Source of the DNA: Lepidostoma basale
Lineage: Eukaryota; Arthropoda; Insecta; Trichoptera; Lepidostomatidae
Reading direction: 5' to 3'
DNA length: 64,000 nt
NCBI GenBank assembly: GCA_022606425.2
Contig: JAHDVF020000577.1
Location: 310,001 to 374,000 of the forward strand
In this document: positions 30,912 to 42,340 of the stretch, piece by piece
Layout: each line of letters starts with the position of its first letter
Numbering within the stretch: position 1 is the first letter of the stretch
The notes under the pieces: generated by a model
What the model was told of the DNA's origin: nothing
The model's database searches: none
The model's input: only the letters and a program-made list of their open reading frames with translations
Program-made: the position numbers and the translations under genes

Positions 30912-32254
30912 ATCGTAGTAACCGGCCGTTGGTAAACTCTACGGTCGAATTTTAATAGAAAGAGTAAAAAAGACGACGACTGAAAGAGTATGGGATGTGC
31001 AAGGAGCTTTTATGTCCGGAAGAGGTTGTATGGATCAGATTTTTGCACTTCGAACGCTTGCGGAGAAGTTTATGGCCAAAAACCGTAAGCTTTTCTGTGC
31101 GTTTGTCGATTTGCAAAAAGCCTATGATCGAGTGAACAGAGAAAAACTGTGGTCAATCTTGTCCGAATATGGAGTGAGCACAAAACTGATACGGGCGGTT
31201 GCTTCTCTCTACGAAGGGAGCACTGCCAGTGTTAGGGTAAATGGGGACATCACTCCCTGGTTTGATATCACGAAGGGTGTTAAGCAGGGCTGCGTGATGT
31301 CCCCTTGGTTGTTCAATCTGTATATGGACAAGTGTATGAAAGAACTTAAAGGTATAAATGCTGGTGCTAAGATGAGTGATCTGTCTGTAAACTGTCTGCT
31401 TTACGCGGACGACGCCGTTCTCGTTGCGGATAGTGCGGACGAATTACAAGTCTTGGTGTCGAGAATGTATGAGGTATGCAAGTCGAACGATTTAATGATG
31501 AATGTCGGAAAGTCAAAGGTGTTAGTTTTTGAAAGGGAAGAGCAAATGACAGTTTGTAATATAAGTGTAAATGAAGAGAACTTGGAACAGGTGAGCGAAT
31601 TTGTGTATTTAGGTAGCATGTTCACAGCGGATGGCCGAACGGACAGTGATATTGAAAGAAGGGTTGGTGCGGGTAACAAAGTGAATGGAGCTTTAAAAGT
31701 AGTTTTTGGAAACAAGAATTTATCAATGAAAGCGAAAATGGCCGTTCACAATGGAGTTCTGGTTCCAACCCTTATGTATGGAAGCGAAGCATGGAACTGG
31801 CAGAAGAAAGATGAGAGCAGAATAAATGCGGTAGAGATGAGGTCCCTAAGACGTATGTGCGGTAGAACGATGTACGACAGAATCTCAAATGCTGATATTA
31901 GGAAAGAGTGTAGAGCGAAAGAAGGTATTATGAACAAAATTATGAAAGGTTCGCTTCGTTGGTTCGGACATATGGAGCGCATGGGTGAAGAAAGAATGGT
32001 TAAAAAAGTATACGTTAACAATGTAAATGGAGTAAGGAGTCGAGGTAGACCGAGGAAAACATGGCATGACCAAATTAATCAAATATTAAAAGTTGGTCAT
32101 GTCAGAAGCCGGAAGAATCGACGTGCGTGTATGACTCGATGTATGAATGTGGAGGAAGCTAGAGAGGTGTGCCAGGATAGAGTAGTGTGGCGGTCCATTC
32201 TCTCTGCCTACCCCTGCGGGGAAACGGCGTGATGGTTTTGTGTTGTTGTGTTTT
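30912..32254 (+). mobile_element. LINE-A, longest copy, with 12-bp target duplication
   Basis: A 1343-bp 5'-truncated retrotransposon flanked by GTATGAACCGGT at 30900-30911 and 32255-32266. The 3' end after the stop is GATGGTTTTGTGTTGTTGTG, a decayed form of the (GTTA)n tail of other copies. Perfect duplications and a long open frame make it one of the youngest LINE-A insertions here. A non-LTR element of RTE-like type is the best guess from its short repeat tail and post-RT segment; clade placement is uncertain. Confidence 0.93.
30922..32232 (+). CDS. LINE-A reverse transcriptase ORF, N-terminally truncated
   Basis: 436 codons with no internal stop, entering at PAVGKLYGRILIERV, part of the RT fingers. 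A stop at 30919-30921 lies just upstream, near the truncation point. RT motifs in order: GAFMSGRGCMDQIFAL; CAFVDLQKAYDRVN with the first catalytic Asp; GVKQGCVMSPWLFNLYMD; LLYADDAVLVA with the YADD catalytic pair; KSKVLVF; VYLGSMF. The post-RT segment has MYGSEAWNWQKK, WFGHMERM and the basic SRGRPRKTWHDQINQIL. The endonuclease domain and the start of RT are missing, so the copy cannot move on its own. In intact relatives the protein copies the element's RNA at a nicked target. Confidence 0.93.
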   Translation, partial: PAVGKLYGRILIERVKKTTTERVWDVQGAFMSGRGCMDQIFALRTLAEKFMAKNRKLFCAFVDLQKAYDRVNREKLWSILSEYGVSTKLIRAVASLYEGSTASVRVNGDITPWFDITKGVKQGCVMSPWLFNLYMDKCMKELKGINAGAKMSDLSVNCLLYADDAVLVADSADELQVLVSRMYEVCKSNDLMMNVGKSKVLVFEREEQMTVCNISVNEENLEQVSEFVYLGSMFTADGRTDSDIERRVGAGNKVNGALKVVFGNKNLSMKAKMAVHNGVLVPTLMYGSEAWNWQKKDESRINAVEMRSLRRMCGRTMYDRISNADIRKECRAKEGIMNKIMKGSLRWFGHMERMGEERMVKKVYVNNVNGVRSRGRPRKTWHDQINQILKVGHVRSRKNRRACMTRCMNVEEAREVCQDRVVWRSILSAYPCGETA

Positions 32255-32295
32255 GTATGAACCGGTGTACATTCTACCGTATTTATTATAGTTTC

Positions 32296-32368
32296 GTCCT
32301 TCTTTTGCCAGTTCCATGCTTAACTTCCATAAATAAGGGTCTGCACAATAGCACGATTGTACACCACC
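32296..32368 (-). mobile_element. LINE-A scrap, opposite strand
   Basis: CCTTCTTTTGCCAGTTCCAT and TTCCATAAATAAGGGT are the LMYGSEAWNWQK codons in reverse, just beyond the right target duplication of the long copy. Confidence 0.65.
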
Positions 32369-32369
32369 G

Positions 32370-33175
32370 TCTTAGCTTTTATATAAATATTATATATCCC
32401 ATTTAATATCATATGAAAATATATATTAAAATAATAAAAGAATGAAATGTGAACTAGTATGAATGTACATGAATGTTTGCAGTCGTGAAACCTTCGACGG
32501 GTATTTCGTAATTTACACCCTACATGAGTAGTTCGCCCTTGGAAAGCTGCTACATATAAAGGCGATTATACATCCTACTTACAAAAAGGGATTTCACGAT
32601 ATAGTTCCTTAGTACGACCTACTTTGCCTAGTCATACGAACTCTAATGAATCAATTAAACGAAGGTTTAATTCCGGTCTTGTTCAAGCGTGATTAAACCA
32701 CAATGCTCGTTCGGCGTACGTTTAATATGTAGCAGCCCATTTAAAGCTCAGGAATACGATACCCCCGCACTAATCTCGCCTTCAACAAATAGTTTAGTCA
32801 AACGAGCAATAAAATACAGGACGATCTAATTACAGTCTCGAAAGTAAGAGGATATTTAATTAAATTTACCCCTAAAAGTAGATTTTCGGTTTAAATGTAA
32901 TTAAACCGACGATTAAAAAGTTTAAGTTTAAAAAAGTCGAATCGCTTTTGACAGACTTAAACCCAATGTGGTACAAGTCTTATTGAAACTGATGTAAAAA
33001 AGTCACTATGTTATACAATATATCTCTGCTTTTGGATAACAAATTAAGACATGTTTTCTGCATTGTCTATCTACGCATAAAGTTCAATTCTGGACATGAC
33101 CCAGTTCCTTTTTTTTAATAATAGAATAATATTTCTCCTCCCAATCAAAATTTCGTATTAATTTTTTTTTTTTAA
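32370..33175. other. no gene recognised
   Basis: Unique sequence with mixed composition. Short inverted T-rich blocks around 32850-32950 (GGTTTAATTACA-like). No ORF of note. Confidence 0.4.
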
Positions 33176-33335
33176 AGGGATTTATATCAATGATATTAGA
33201 ATTTTTATTTACAATCTTCAATGTGAGCAGAATTAGCTCATTATTATGAAGAAGGAATCTGGTCGTGTCCAGGCTTGAACCCATGTCCCCTGGATCCGGA
33301 GCCAAGCGTTCTATCCCCTAGATCACCAACCCGGT
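33176..33335 (-). mobile_element. SINE2 copy
   Basis: Minus strand GGTGATCTAGGGGATAGAAC, GGGTTCAAGCCTGGACACGA, then GAGCTAATTCTGCTCACATT. Confidence 0.8.
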
Positions 33336-33547
33336 TAAATTCATTTTTAAAACCAAAAATATAAAATCCTTTATTTCAGTATTTACTAAAATACTAAACG
33401 ATGTAAAAGTATAGGAGAATCACTAAATATTTATACCCTTAAAACCTCGCTAATTTCCTTTCCTATATTTTAAGACAATATTTTTTTTATTTTGTTACGC
33501 CTCGTTTTCCACGATTTTCTTCGAATTTAGATAGGAGAAAGCTTATT

Positions 33548-33975
33548 TTTCTTATTCCTCTTAATTTAGGTCGTATGACCTGTTTGTGACGGTGTGTCGT
33601 TCTGGGATAATGATGTCCAGCCATCTCTTCATCTCTTTGGCGGTTTTCCTGGTAATCTCTTGCTGCTTGAGTTTTTATCTTTAACATTTTTTTGCATCAA
33701 TGAGGTTCACATGGTCTCTCCAAAATGGTCTCTCCTTCTGCTTCTTCCCCATCTTACTATGTCCTCAACACCATAGACAGACCTTATCGTTTCATTTTTG
33801 ATCCAATCACTGAGGGTTTGGCCTGCGATGGGTTGGGTTCGCATTTCTGCTACTCTAAGAAGGTTCTTAATCCTAATGGTATCGGCTCTGACCTCTATTC
33901 CATACGTAAAGATGGGGCGAACGCAAGCCTTGTATATCTTGACTTTACTTTTAGTCAGCATGGTGATTAATCAAA
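33548..33975 (-). mobile_element. LINE-C, C-terminal end
   Basis: Minus strand: SKVKIYKACVRPIFTYGIEV, RADTIRIKNLLRVAEMRT, VYGVEDIVRWGRSRRRDHFG. Then, in another frame, LPGKPPKR-RDGWTSLSQ and an AATAAGAAAAATAA tail. At least one frameshift (around 33700). Same family as 56213-57390. Confidence 0.85.
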
Positions 33976-34023
33976 CTTGAAACTTTAGAAATCCTTAAGT
34001 CGGTGAAATTGGGTGAAAACATA

Positions 34024-34300
34024 ATTAATAATCAGATTCCTTCTTTTACTCCTTTCTCCTTAAATACTTTGTCTACTTTTAGTCTCCCAAGCTCCCATTC
34101 CCAATCATATGCAAATAAATCATTTATTATTTTCAATAGAATTAATAGTAAATTGTTTTTGAAAACAGAATATGGTGGTCGAGGCGTTTACAGGACTTAT
34201 GACCTGTCATTGGTTGGGTTAAGCGATCGATTTATGTTAACAAGATTCCCCATTTCGCCCTTCTTACGACCACCACGTCCGACAAATTTTTGAAAGGTTT
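34024..34300 (+). repeat. repeat L, longest copy
   Basis: CTTTTACTCCTTTCTCCTTA through TATGGTGGTCGAGGCG, TTGGTTGGGTTAAGCGATCG and CTTACGACCACCACGTC. Copies at 26148-26270 (left part) and 49085-49230 (right part, opposite strand). A 96-codon ORF (34003-34293) overlaps it but is not conserved in the others. Confidence 0.7.
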
Positions 34301-35038
34301 GCTAATATGTTGAGAAACACTTCACATTTTTTAGGTCAATCTACACTAGTGCCATCTATTAAGATTGATGTAAGCATTAAGCGGAAAATCTTTATAATTT
34401 CAATGTTAAAGGTTACCTTCAAAATGATTAACCCGCAATGGGTAAAATCCAGTATTTGTCTACAATTATTTGTATACATTCAAAAACAAAGTTATTTTCA
34501 ATTTCCTTAGTGTATTACTATGGAATTCCACAGTGTTAATCCCTTAGCTTTCAATAAGTTAATTAAAATGTAATTTGGTTACATGGAAAGAATGTTTTTT
34601 TTTTTTTTGATATTGAATGAATGATGAATATATTTCTATCTCTCAAGGCCAAAGGCGGACCTTATCCCAGCAAACCTTTCCTTGTTACGATGACAGGCGG
34701 ATCGATCAAATATTAATGTTCCATGAATGGAGAATGCAGTAACCAATAAAACTCTCCGCGGGTCATCTCAATCAAGACTCACTCGTTTGTTTTAGACAAA
34801 TGGACCACAGCCACAAATATAACAAACAAACTGTTGGAAAAATTCCTTGTTAGTCCAAGTATATTATTGTAATACTAACGATATGTAGCCATATCATAAT
34901 CGTGAGTGCCATGTTCAACCCGATCGGAATTCATAAAGATTTAAAATTAAATACACGTTCGTAAATTGCAGCTATAATCAATTCTCTTTTCTTTTTTTTT
35001 TTAATTACACATTATTTAAAAACGTTAAAAACAATCAA
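34301..35038. other. no gene recognised
   Basis: 34500-34570 has the GGAATTCCACAGTGTTAATC block that accompanies hairpin units. The rest is unassigned. Confidence 0.4.
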
Positions 35039-35645
35039 GACATATGTTAACGATGTAAATGGAACCAGAAATAGAGGGACACTATCACCAGACACTAACG
35101 TCTAATCTACGGTGAGTTGTTGCCAAATCTTAACTAATTCCTTCATGCCATCAAACATTTACATTGTACAATGTACATCCTTGTTTCAAAATTATCTCAC
35201 CTTTAGTAACATCAAAAAAATTCAGTAGTAATGAGATCTCTAAGACGAATGTGTGGTAAATCTGTATATGATACAGTGTCAAATGCAAGTATAAGAAGTG
35301 AATGCGGTGCGATTGAAAGTGTTATGAACAAAATAATGAAAGGGTCGTTAAGATGGTTTGGACACATGGAAAGAATGAGTGAAGACAAAATGGTGAAGAA
35401 GGTATATGTAGACGACGTGAACGAAGCCAGAAATAGAGGAAAACCGAGGAAAACGTGACACGATCAAATAAATCAAATATTGAATGTCGGCCATGTGAGG
35501 AGTCAGATAAATCTAAGCGCGTGCATGACACGATGTATGAATGTTGAGGAAGCGAGAGAAATATGTCAGGAAAGAAAAGTTTGGCAGTCCATCATTTCTG
35601 CCTACCCCTTCGTGGAGACGGCGTGATGGTTAGTTAGTTAGTTAG
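35039..35645 (+). mobile_element. LINE-A, 3' end plus a detached scrap
   Basis: The main piece 35226-35645 encodes EMRSLRRMCGKSVYDTVSNA, RWFGHMERMSEDKMVKKVYV and ARNRGKPRKT then a stop. It ends GGTTAGTTAGTTAGTTAG. The scrap at 35039-35076 repeats the VNDVNGTRNRG codons. Between them lie 150 bp of unrelated sequence. Confidence 0.85.
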
Positions 35646-35895
35646 TTTTTAGTTTAAAAACACATATGAAAATATTGATTATTTCTTGAACAATGATGTA
35701 AAACTCCATATTAATTACACGTATAACTGTTTTATTTACATAGTTTAATTACTTAAAGTAATTCCTTTGAGGGTTACAAAAAAGGGTCGTAAAAATATTC
35801 CAAAAAATCGTTTTTTGAATTTTTCGAGTTCCAAGATGACTATTTTTTTTCATTGGAATCGTGGAAAGGGTACTCCAAATTAATACAAACCAGTA

Positions 35896-36510
35896 AATAA
35901 CTAACTAACTAACCATCATGCCATCTCTCAGAAAGGGTAGGCAGAAAGAATGGACTGTCACACATTAACCGATGCGGCACTCCATTCTTCTCTTTTCGCC
36001 CCGCGGCGCGGGTGTGATGGGTTGCGAACCTCATCGCCACCAATCCCACACTTTTATTCGATCGTCCAACATCCACAAAAAATCTAAATCAAATAATATA
36101 AAATACAATGATTTGAAAAAAAATGACAAATATTTAACACAATATGTTATTTTTAGATGGTGTACATATTGTCTATTTAATTTATGTTCCACGTATCCAC
36201 AGTTTTTTTTATTAAATTAGCATTAATTAGGCACTTAAAACAATCCAACACCAGCAAGAACTTTAAAATAATATTAAAGAAATTATTAAAAATTGTTATT
36301 GGAACAAATAAAATAAAAAATTTTACACTTCAATTGTTTGCAAACCGGTAAAGAAAAAAATCAATAAACCATTTTTGTGCAAGAACTTAAAAATAATATT
36401 GAAAGAATTATTCAAATTGTCATTGGAACAAATAAAAAAAATATTTTACACTTCAATTGTTTGCAAACCAGTAAAGAAAAAAATCAATTAACCCTTTTTT
36501 GTGTCTTAAA
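35896..36510 (-). mobile_element. non-coding retroposon with LINE-A 3' tail, copy 2
   Basis: Same order as 7171-7740: AT-rich body, then on the minus strand GGCGATGAGGTTCGCAACCC and AGAAGAATGGAGTGCCGCAT. The last 75 bp of LINE-A and a (GTTA)3 tail follow. The body contains a 125-bp tandem duplication (36254-36503). Confidence 0.8.
36254..36503. repeat. tandem duplication, 2 x 125 bp
   Basis: 36254-36378 and 36379-36503 both run from GCAAGAACTT through CACTTCAATTGTTTGCAAAC to a T-rich end, with about ten differences. The duplication is absent from copy 1. Confidence 0.85.
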
Positions 36511-37304
36511 AAAACGTATTTTTTAAAGACATGCCATTCCATTTAATTTAATAGATTACGCCCAGTATGCTTTTAAGGAATTAATGAATACATAATAAAT
36601 AACAAGATATAAATAATTCTTTTCATACATGTTTTCGTATAATTGTGCACAAGTACGCAAGTACTAAGCTTAATTAATAGTGCTTCCACATTATGTCATG
36701 GGCGTTCTAAATTAAATTAAGATATTAACACAGCCATTCTAGAGACGACCGTGCATTTTAACAAGAACGGAACTTTAATAAATTTCAAACTAATTATAGA
36801 GCACAGGCGATATACAGCTTTTCCCGAAATACTAAAAAAGACCAATATCTCGTAATTTCTTCACAGTTGGTTTAGCATAAGATATTCAAATTATGTAGAT
36901 TCATGCATTACATTAAATTACTTTATTAAAGCGAGCTTCATGTGCCGTGTGGAAGAAAAGAATACACGCGAAACTTAACACGAATGCTCTTGCCGTGTTT
37001 AGCATTCAAATAAATAAATTAACGTCAAATGAAACGCAGTAGATTGTAACAAAATAGACCAGATAAAGGCGGTAAATTAAAAACCAAAATACCCCCGAGC
37101 TATAGTGCCCATTGTATGACGAACTAGGATCGGAAAATGTACACCGTGGAGCATAAAAAAGTGACCTTGTTACTCCTGGATGTAATATCATAAGATTTCT
37201 TATAACTATTTATAAAAAGTTGCGGTCTAAAATGAAAACATTATTAATTCGTCTAACATAAAAATCTATAGCAATAAATTACATTTTTTTTAAACAAATA
37301 AGTT
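36511..37304. other. no gene recognised
   Basis: AT-rich unique sequence; nothing supported. Confidence 0.4.
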
Positions 37305-37510
37305 AACGGCAAAGAGGCAAGGAAGGAGCAGAAATAGAGGGCCGCAGGGGGGCAGGGAGAAGGCAGATCTCTTGGCTGCGTAATGTGAGGGAATGGACGG
37401 GAATCGTAACTGTGGAGGAGCTATTCCGAACAGCGCAGGATAGGGAAGAGTTTACCAGAGTGATCGCCAACGTCGGGGGGACCTAACAGGGCACTTTAAG
37501 AAGAAGCAAG
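37305..37510 (+). mobile_element. LINE-E, 3' end
   Basis: Reads GKEGAEIEGRRGAGRRQ, ISWLRNVREWTGIVTVEELF, RTAQDREEFTRVIANVGG, then a stop near an AAGAAGAAGCAAGG tail. The same C-terminus occurs at 48058-48335 on the other strand. Confidence 0.8.
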
Positions 37511-37868
37511 GAAGGTCCTTCCACGTGTGGTGTAACTGTAACTAAAAAACCCAGCGCCCCTAGAAACGACTAAAAACTCAACTAAATCTTTCACCACAAT
37601 GGCGAAAGAAGAGAAGAGATATGATTATTTTTAAAGCTGTCCATTTCGTAGCTTGCATTTTTTTATGAACAGCTTTAACACGACGAAGAAGCAAATAATA
37701 AATATTAAATAATTACTTATATGTATTATAGACTTCTTGACATAGAAACTAACTAAAATATAACATTTGAATAAATCATTCAATTTTCTTTCTTTATAAA
37801 ATATAATTCTATTTATTGATGGTTGAGGTTTTAGTTTTGAAAAACTCCATATTCATTTAATAATAGTT
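37511..37868. other. no gene
   Basis: Unassigned, becoming AT-rich after 37650. Confidence 0.4.
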
Positions 37869-38022
37869 AACACGATTGTTTAGTGTTTTTACTTGGATTT
37901 AATTTTTATAAATTACATAAATTGGGAACAATTTGTCTTGCCTTGCAAGGCGAAACAAATTTGTCAAAAATTATATTTTTTATATAAATTAAATCCAAGT
38001 AAAACCACTAAACAATCGTGTT
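37869..38022. repeat. HP-6 hairpin with ACAAATTTGT core
   Basis: Arms of about 45 bp (AACACGATTGTTTAGTG and following, mirrored at 37980-38022). The loop reads GCCTT-GCAAGGC, GAAA, then the 10-base palindrome ACAAATTTGT and C. The last half of the hammerhead layout is present with a longer palindrome, but no CTGANGA precedes stem II (ATTTGTCTT instead). Confidence 0.65.
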
Positions 38023-38074
38023 TACTTAATATTATTAAAATAATTATATTTTATTTTCCAAACTATATTAATAC

Positions 38075-38190
38075 GAATATAAACGTCTGTTTTCTAGAAG
38101 CTTAAATTATAGTAATATAAAAATGACATATTTTGCCTTTCTAAGGCATTATTAAACATTTGAAGGTACATAAGTTTTCATTCGTATTTA
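38075..38190 (-). repeat. HP-1 half unit
   Basis: ATATAAACGTCTGTTTTCTA, GACATATTTTGCCTTTCTAA, GGCATTATTAAACATTTG. Confidence 0.6.
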
Positions 38191-39267
38191 TATATAATAT
38201 AATATGATGCTTTACTATTCTTGTATCAATTATACAAATAATCTTCGTATTCATTTTTTTTAAATATGCAAGCTAATTCTTTTCAATGTAAAATACTTAA
38301 CAAAGTCCTTTTTCCCAGTGCTTAACATTAATAAAATGAACAATTATAGAACATATTTTAAACAAACAACTTCGGTTAGTTTCATTAACAAATATAATAT
38401 TATAAAATACAAAACTAAATTAAAATGATATTTTTCACATTTGCACGTTGTGTTATGATTGATTCAAGATTTTTTACGATTATTTTAATGCGATGTGATT
38501 TTTGCACGCATTTTTTACGTTGTTAATTACGTCGCAAAACTATACGTTTTTTTCGGTTCCCCCTGTGCACTGCTGCAGGAATAATTTGATATGGAATGAA
38601 TGGTACATTTAGGTGTAATTAAATAGCAGACGAGCGTAACACCGGCGTATGATGGGAAATTGATTTTTTTATAAATTCGAGATTACATCGAAATGTTTTG
38701 TTTCTCCGGGTATTTAAAAATTATGGCGCCCTTATCTGAGGCATTTATAAAAATATTCACATTTACTGTGGTAAAAACAAAGCGAACTAGATAAGACCTA
38801 CCTAATGTACCCATCATTTATCCGTGTTTAGCTTGCCTTTGGCTGTTTCCCGAATAGGTATCGTTTAATTAAGGAATACGCTATTCTGAATATAATTTTA
38901 ATAAACTGTCGGAATCATAATGGCTATAATCCTAAGCGTAAAAATAACAGATAATGGATGATCACTTGTTTCGATTCTGAATCTGATTCTCTTGAGATAT
39001 CTCTGATACTAGTTGTATATCTGGGAAAATATGTAAGTACGTTAACTAAAATAATGTGCGGTAATTAATATTTCTGCCACGTTATAATGAAAAGTTCACG
39101 TTAAAGAATTTCTGCTCTAATGAATATGCAAGTGCGTCGAAAGAATGCCATTCAATGCTCTGATCATTAATATAAATAAACCTATAGAGCTTTTAGACGT
39201 TGCAGTCTATAAGATACTTACAATTAATTAAAGAGAAATGAGTATTATAAATAGATTACAACATAAT
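38191..39267. other. no gene recognised
   Basis: AT-rich to 38460; the remainder is unique and of mixed composition. No ORF with signal. Confidence 0.4.
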
Positions 39268-39470
39268 TAAATGAAAAGTTTTATTTTTAGACACACTCTT
39301 GTCTTCATTTCGATACTGACCGGCTTCGCCAGTCTCGCTGGCATCAAGAAATTGATCTGACCAATACACCACAACTATCGATACCAGCGAGTCTAACGAA
39401 ACATGTCACTATCGAAATGAAGACCAAAGTAAAAACAGTACATTAAAAACATCGTTTTATTTCATTTTAA
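39268..39470. repeat. HP-2 hairpin
   Basis: CTTGTCTTCATTTCGATACT mirrors GTCACTATCGAAATGAAGAC. The core is ACCGGCTTCGCC on the left and CGAAACATGTC on the right, so the two arms carry different palindromes. The right half has CCAGCGAGTCTAACGAAAC. Confidence 0.7.
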
Positions 39471-39575
39471 ATTGACTACCATCAAGAGATTTCAATAAAA
39501 TTATTATCCCACAGTAAACTCTAATGTTAATTCAGGGCGGGCGAGAATATAAGTAAACAAAAATTGCATCAATAA

Positions 39576-39609
39576 TCTTCTTCTTCTTCTTCTTCAACCT
39601 TCTTCTTCT
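39576..39609. repeat. (CTT)n microsatellite
   Basis: Two CTT runs split by AAC. Could be a bare LINE (GAA)n tail in reverse. Confidence 0.7.
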
Positions 39610-39793
39610 TTGTATTATAATACAACACTTTTTATTTTCACTGAACTCAGACATGTTTCGGTTACAAGTAACCTTTATCAATGTACACAATTTCAACCTT
39701 AAACCCCTAGTTAAAATTGTATACATTGATAAAGGTTACTTGTAACCGAACCATGTCTGAGTTCAGTGAAAATAAAAAGTGTTGTAATACAAA
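39610..39793. repeat. HP-7 hairpin, hammerhead-like
   Basis: Nearly perfect 80-bp arms, e.g. CACTTTTTATTTTCACTGAA and its mirror. On the minus strand the left arm reads TTGATAA, A, GGTTAC-TT-GTAACC, GAAA, ACATGT, C; C3 and G8 of the core are changed. The right arm has GAACCATGTC. Confidence 0.75.
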
Positions 39794-40585
39794 TTAAAAT
39801 TATATTTATTCAATTTTTATTTATTTGCATGTACGGCAGAACATAAAGGAAAATAAGATTAGATAAAATAAGTCCTGGGTCCCTCATGACTTCTTATATA
39901 TTTTTTCTAACGAAAGTCCTGCATGGACAAGAGACGGGCCTAGGGATTGATTGAGCGAAGCTGTCAAAAGGTTACGTTTGCATAAAACACCTTCGAGTAA
40001 GCGGTGGGATTCCGCTATGTTGTATGATCTATACGACGTTCGTCCTATTCTCAAAGCTGTTTTCAAATTTGCCGTCCTAAGTAAGAACAGAACCAAGGTT
40101 AATGAAGTGATATACTTGAATTATTGGATGATTATACAATTGTATATCTACGATTTTTAATGTAACCAATTTCTCGTTTGGGACAATTCATAGAAAAATC
40201 TGTCACGATATCACCCATTGCACAACGATCCAGTACAATTTAAGATTTTATATACAACTGTAATGCAGGTTAAAATGCTGAGTAATAGCCAAATTAAATC
40301 GAAAGGTCCCGGTATTGAAATAAAATTTGTTCTGTACATACTCTTTAGGCGTTAATCTTCGACTGTTTCCGTGACAGTTCGATAACTTGGATTAGTTTTG
40401 GGAAACACATTCAAATTGAAAATGCACGTTCTCCGTGGGTGCCATTGTGTTGTGAGAAAGTGAATTATTATAATATGTACCCTTTTCACGTTTCCAAAAT
40501 CGAAAAACATTTTTTTACTAATACCATCGACGCTTAATTCAAAGAGAGTAATAGTTCAACGAATAGTCAAGGGCGCAACCCAGTA
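39794..40585. other. no gene recognised
   Basis: Two overlapping ORFs on opposite strands (39951-40160 plus, 39884-40096 minus), neither with a family signal. 39890-40090 is GC-richer and unique. Confidence 0.4.
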
Positions 40586-40590
40586 ACTAT

Positions 40591-40775
40591 TAATACGAAT
40601 GAAAACGACAGTTTTCTAGAAGTTTTATTATATTTTATGGAAATGACATGTTTTGCCCTTCTAAGGCATTATCAAATGCCATATATAATATAATGAAACT
40701 TCTAGAAAACTGTCGTTTTCATTCGTATTAATTATTTAATATGGAGTTATACATCATTGTTCAAGAATCAATAAA
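40591..40775. repeat. HP-1 hairpin, best copy
   Basis: 40591-40730 is a clean palindrome with arms TAATACGAATGAAAACGACA to its mirror. Loop: GACATGTTTTGCCCTTCTAA, GGCATTATCAAATG. The family's extension TTTAATATGGAGTTATACAT with a CAAGAATCAATAAATA end follows to 40775. Confidence 0.85.
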
Positions 40776-41331
40776 TACAGTAACTATTAGTTTGTGTCAT
40801 CAAAGCATGACCAACGTTTCAACAGTAATTTTAATATAATAACATACATACATACATATAAACATAATTCAGGGATTCACAACTTCATATTGTATAATAT
40901 TTTGAAATACATCTTGAAATAATAAATATCATCAGTATTTCACGTAAGTCTCAAAAACAACACAATTTTTTTTGAAATATATAAATAAAAATATTATAAT
41001 ATTATAAGTGACAATAAAAGAAACTCAGAAGTGGAAATATATATTTTTAGATTTGGAAATTTTAAGTCCATATTTTCGAATCGATATTGCGTGTCGAACG
41101 AAAATTAAGCAACTGTCAATATATTTCACACTATCCACGTCAAGTGACTCGTAAAGAACATTCGGGATTATATGGAAGCGTTTTATGTTAATTTCGAATC
41201 ACTGATTTACGAGAAGTGCATATTCAAACGGATTTGATTCATTGCATTCTCAGTGTATTTTAGAATATTTTAATGCGATGATTCAGACTAAAATATTTAA
41301 ATTTCTGAATAAACTTATTGATAGTAAACAT
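40776..41331. other. no gene
   Basis: AT-rich; microsatellite-like CATACATACATACATAT at 40845. Nothing else. Confidence 0.4.
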
Positions 41332-41470
41332 CGTTGCATGCTCGTCGATTATTCCGACTTCAAACATGACCGCGTTTAAGTAATTAATTTGGTCGTGCCT
41401 TGTTATGTTCAACTTTACTCTTATTTTTCCATTCACTGCCTATACAAAAAATGTAAACTTTCCTCACATA
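41332..41470 (-). mobile_element. LINE-A fragment, degraded
   Basis: GTTGCATGCTCGTCGATTAT and AATTTGGTCGTGCCTTGTTA are the RRACMT and HDQIN codons in reverse. The tail is absent. Confidence 0.6.
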
Positions 41471-41654
41471 TTCGTTCTATTTTTGTAATGTTTTAATCGT
41501 ATGGTTTGGTTTACAGCAAGTCTTAAGTCTTTGTTGGTTCATGGGATGCGACTTGGGCCTTTCAATTTGGTCGTTTCCCGTCGCTTTCCACATTTTTGTG
41601 TACAACAGGTTATTTATTTACGCTTTCCACATGTTTGTGTAGGTACAATAGGTT

Positions 41655-42152
41655 ATTACATTCTTAAAAACCGGAAAATACCGATCAATCTGTAACGAAA
41701 AGTCTATGAAGCCTGCGTTCTGCCAGTTGGTACTTATGGTCTTGAAACTGTTACATATCTGAAACTGTTACTATCCAAACAAAGTGCCGAGAAACTACGA
41801 GTGGCCCAAAGAGCCATGGAAAGAGCCATGTTAAGAATAAGCCTAAGAGACAGAGTCATTACATAATCGGTCACTGACATCATGCACAGGGTAGCGACTC
41901 TAAAATAGCAATGGGCAGGTCACGTAGCCAGAAGCTCAGATGAAAAGTGGACAAGAAAACTGCTGACTTGGAGACCGTGGACGGCAAAGAGAAGTGCAGG
42001 GTAACCGCAACTACGGTGGAAGGATGATCTGAACAGACACGTCGGAATAACTTGGATGCAGTCTGCATAGGACAGAGTGATATGGAAGCGAATGGAGGAG
42101 GCCTTTGTCCAGGAGTGGACAGAAATAGGCCGAGGAAGAAGAAGAAGTAGAT
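41655..42152 (+). mobile_element. LINE-B, C-terminal end
   Basis: Starts in TGTAACGAAAAGTCTATGAA (VYEACVLPVGTYGLET), runs through EKLRVAQRAMERAMLRISLR, GHVARSSDEKWTRKLLTW and GRPQL-like codons, and ends in GAGGAAGAAGAAGAAG. A small duplication of CTGAAACTGTTAC lies at 41745-41770. Several stops. Confidence 0.88.
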
Positions 42153-42183
42153 GGTTATTTGAACTCAATTACTGTTCACAATT

Positions 42184-42340
42184 TTGTAGCTATTCATTCT
42201 CGTGACGTGTGACAGATATCTAGTCCGTCGCAATTTTTATAATCATGTGAATTCTACCAGACCAAAGAGAGCGTGATAATTTTGCCGTCATCGCCAGGAA
42301 TCGAAACTTTAACTTTCAGTGTGGCAGTCATTATGCCAGT
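42184..42340 (-). mobile_element. SINE1 copy, head damaged
   Basis: Minus strand B box GTTTCGATTCCTGG, then GTGAATTC-like and GTCACGAGAATGAATAGC; the A box is lost. It directly follows the LINE-B copy. Confidence 0.7.

Noticed and set aside
31401..32082. Three minus-strand ORFs of 65-104 codons
   Set aside because: They are antisense to the LINE-A reverse transcriptase ORF.
39884..40160. Overlapping 70- and 69-codon ORFs on opposite strands
   Set aside because: No recognisable protein; overlap in both strands points to chance.
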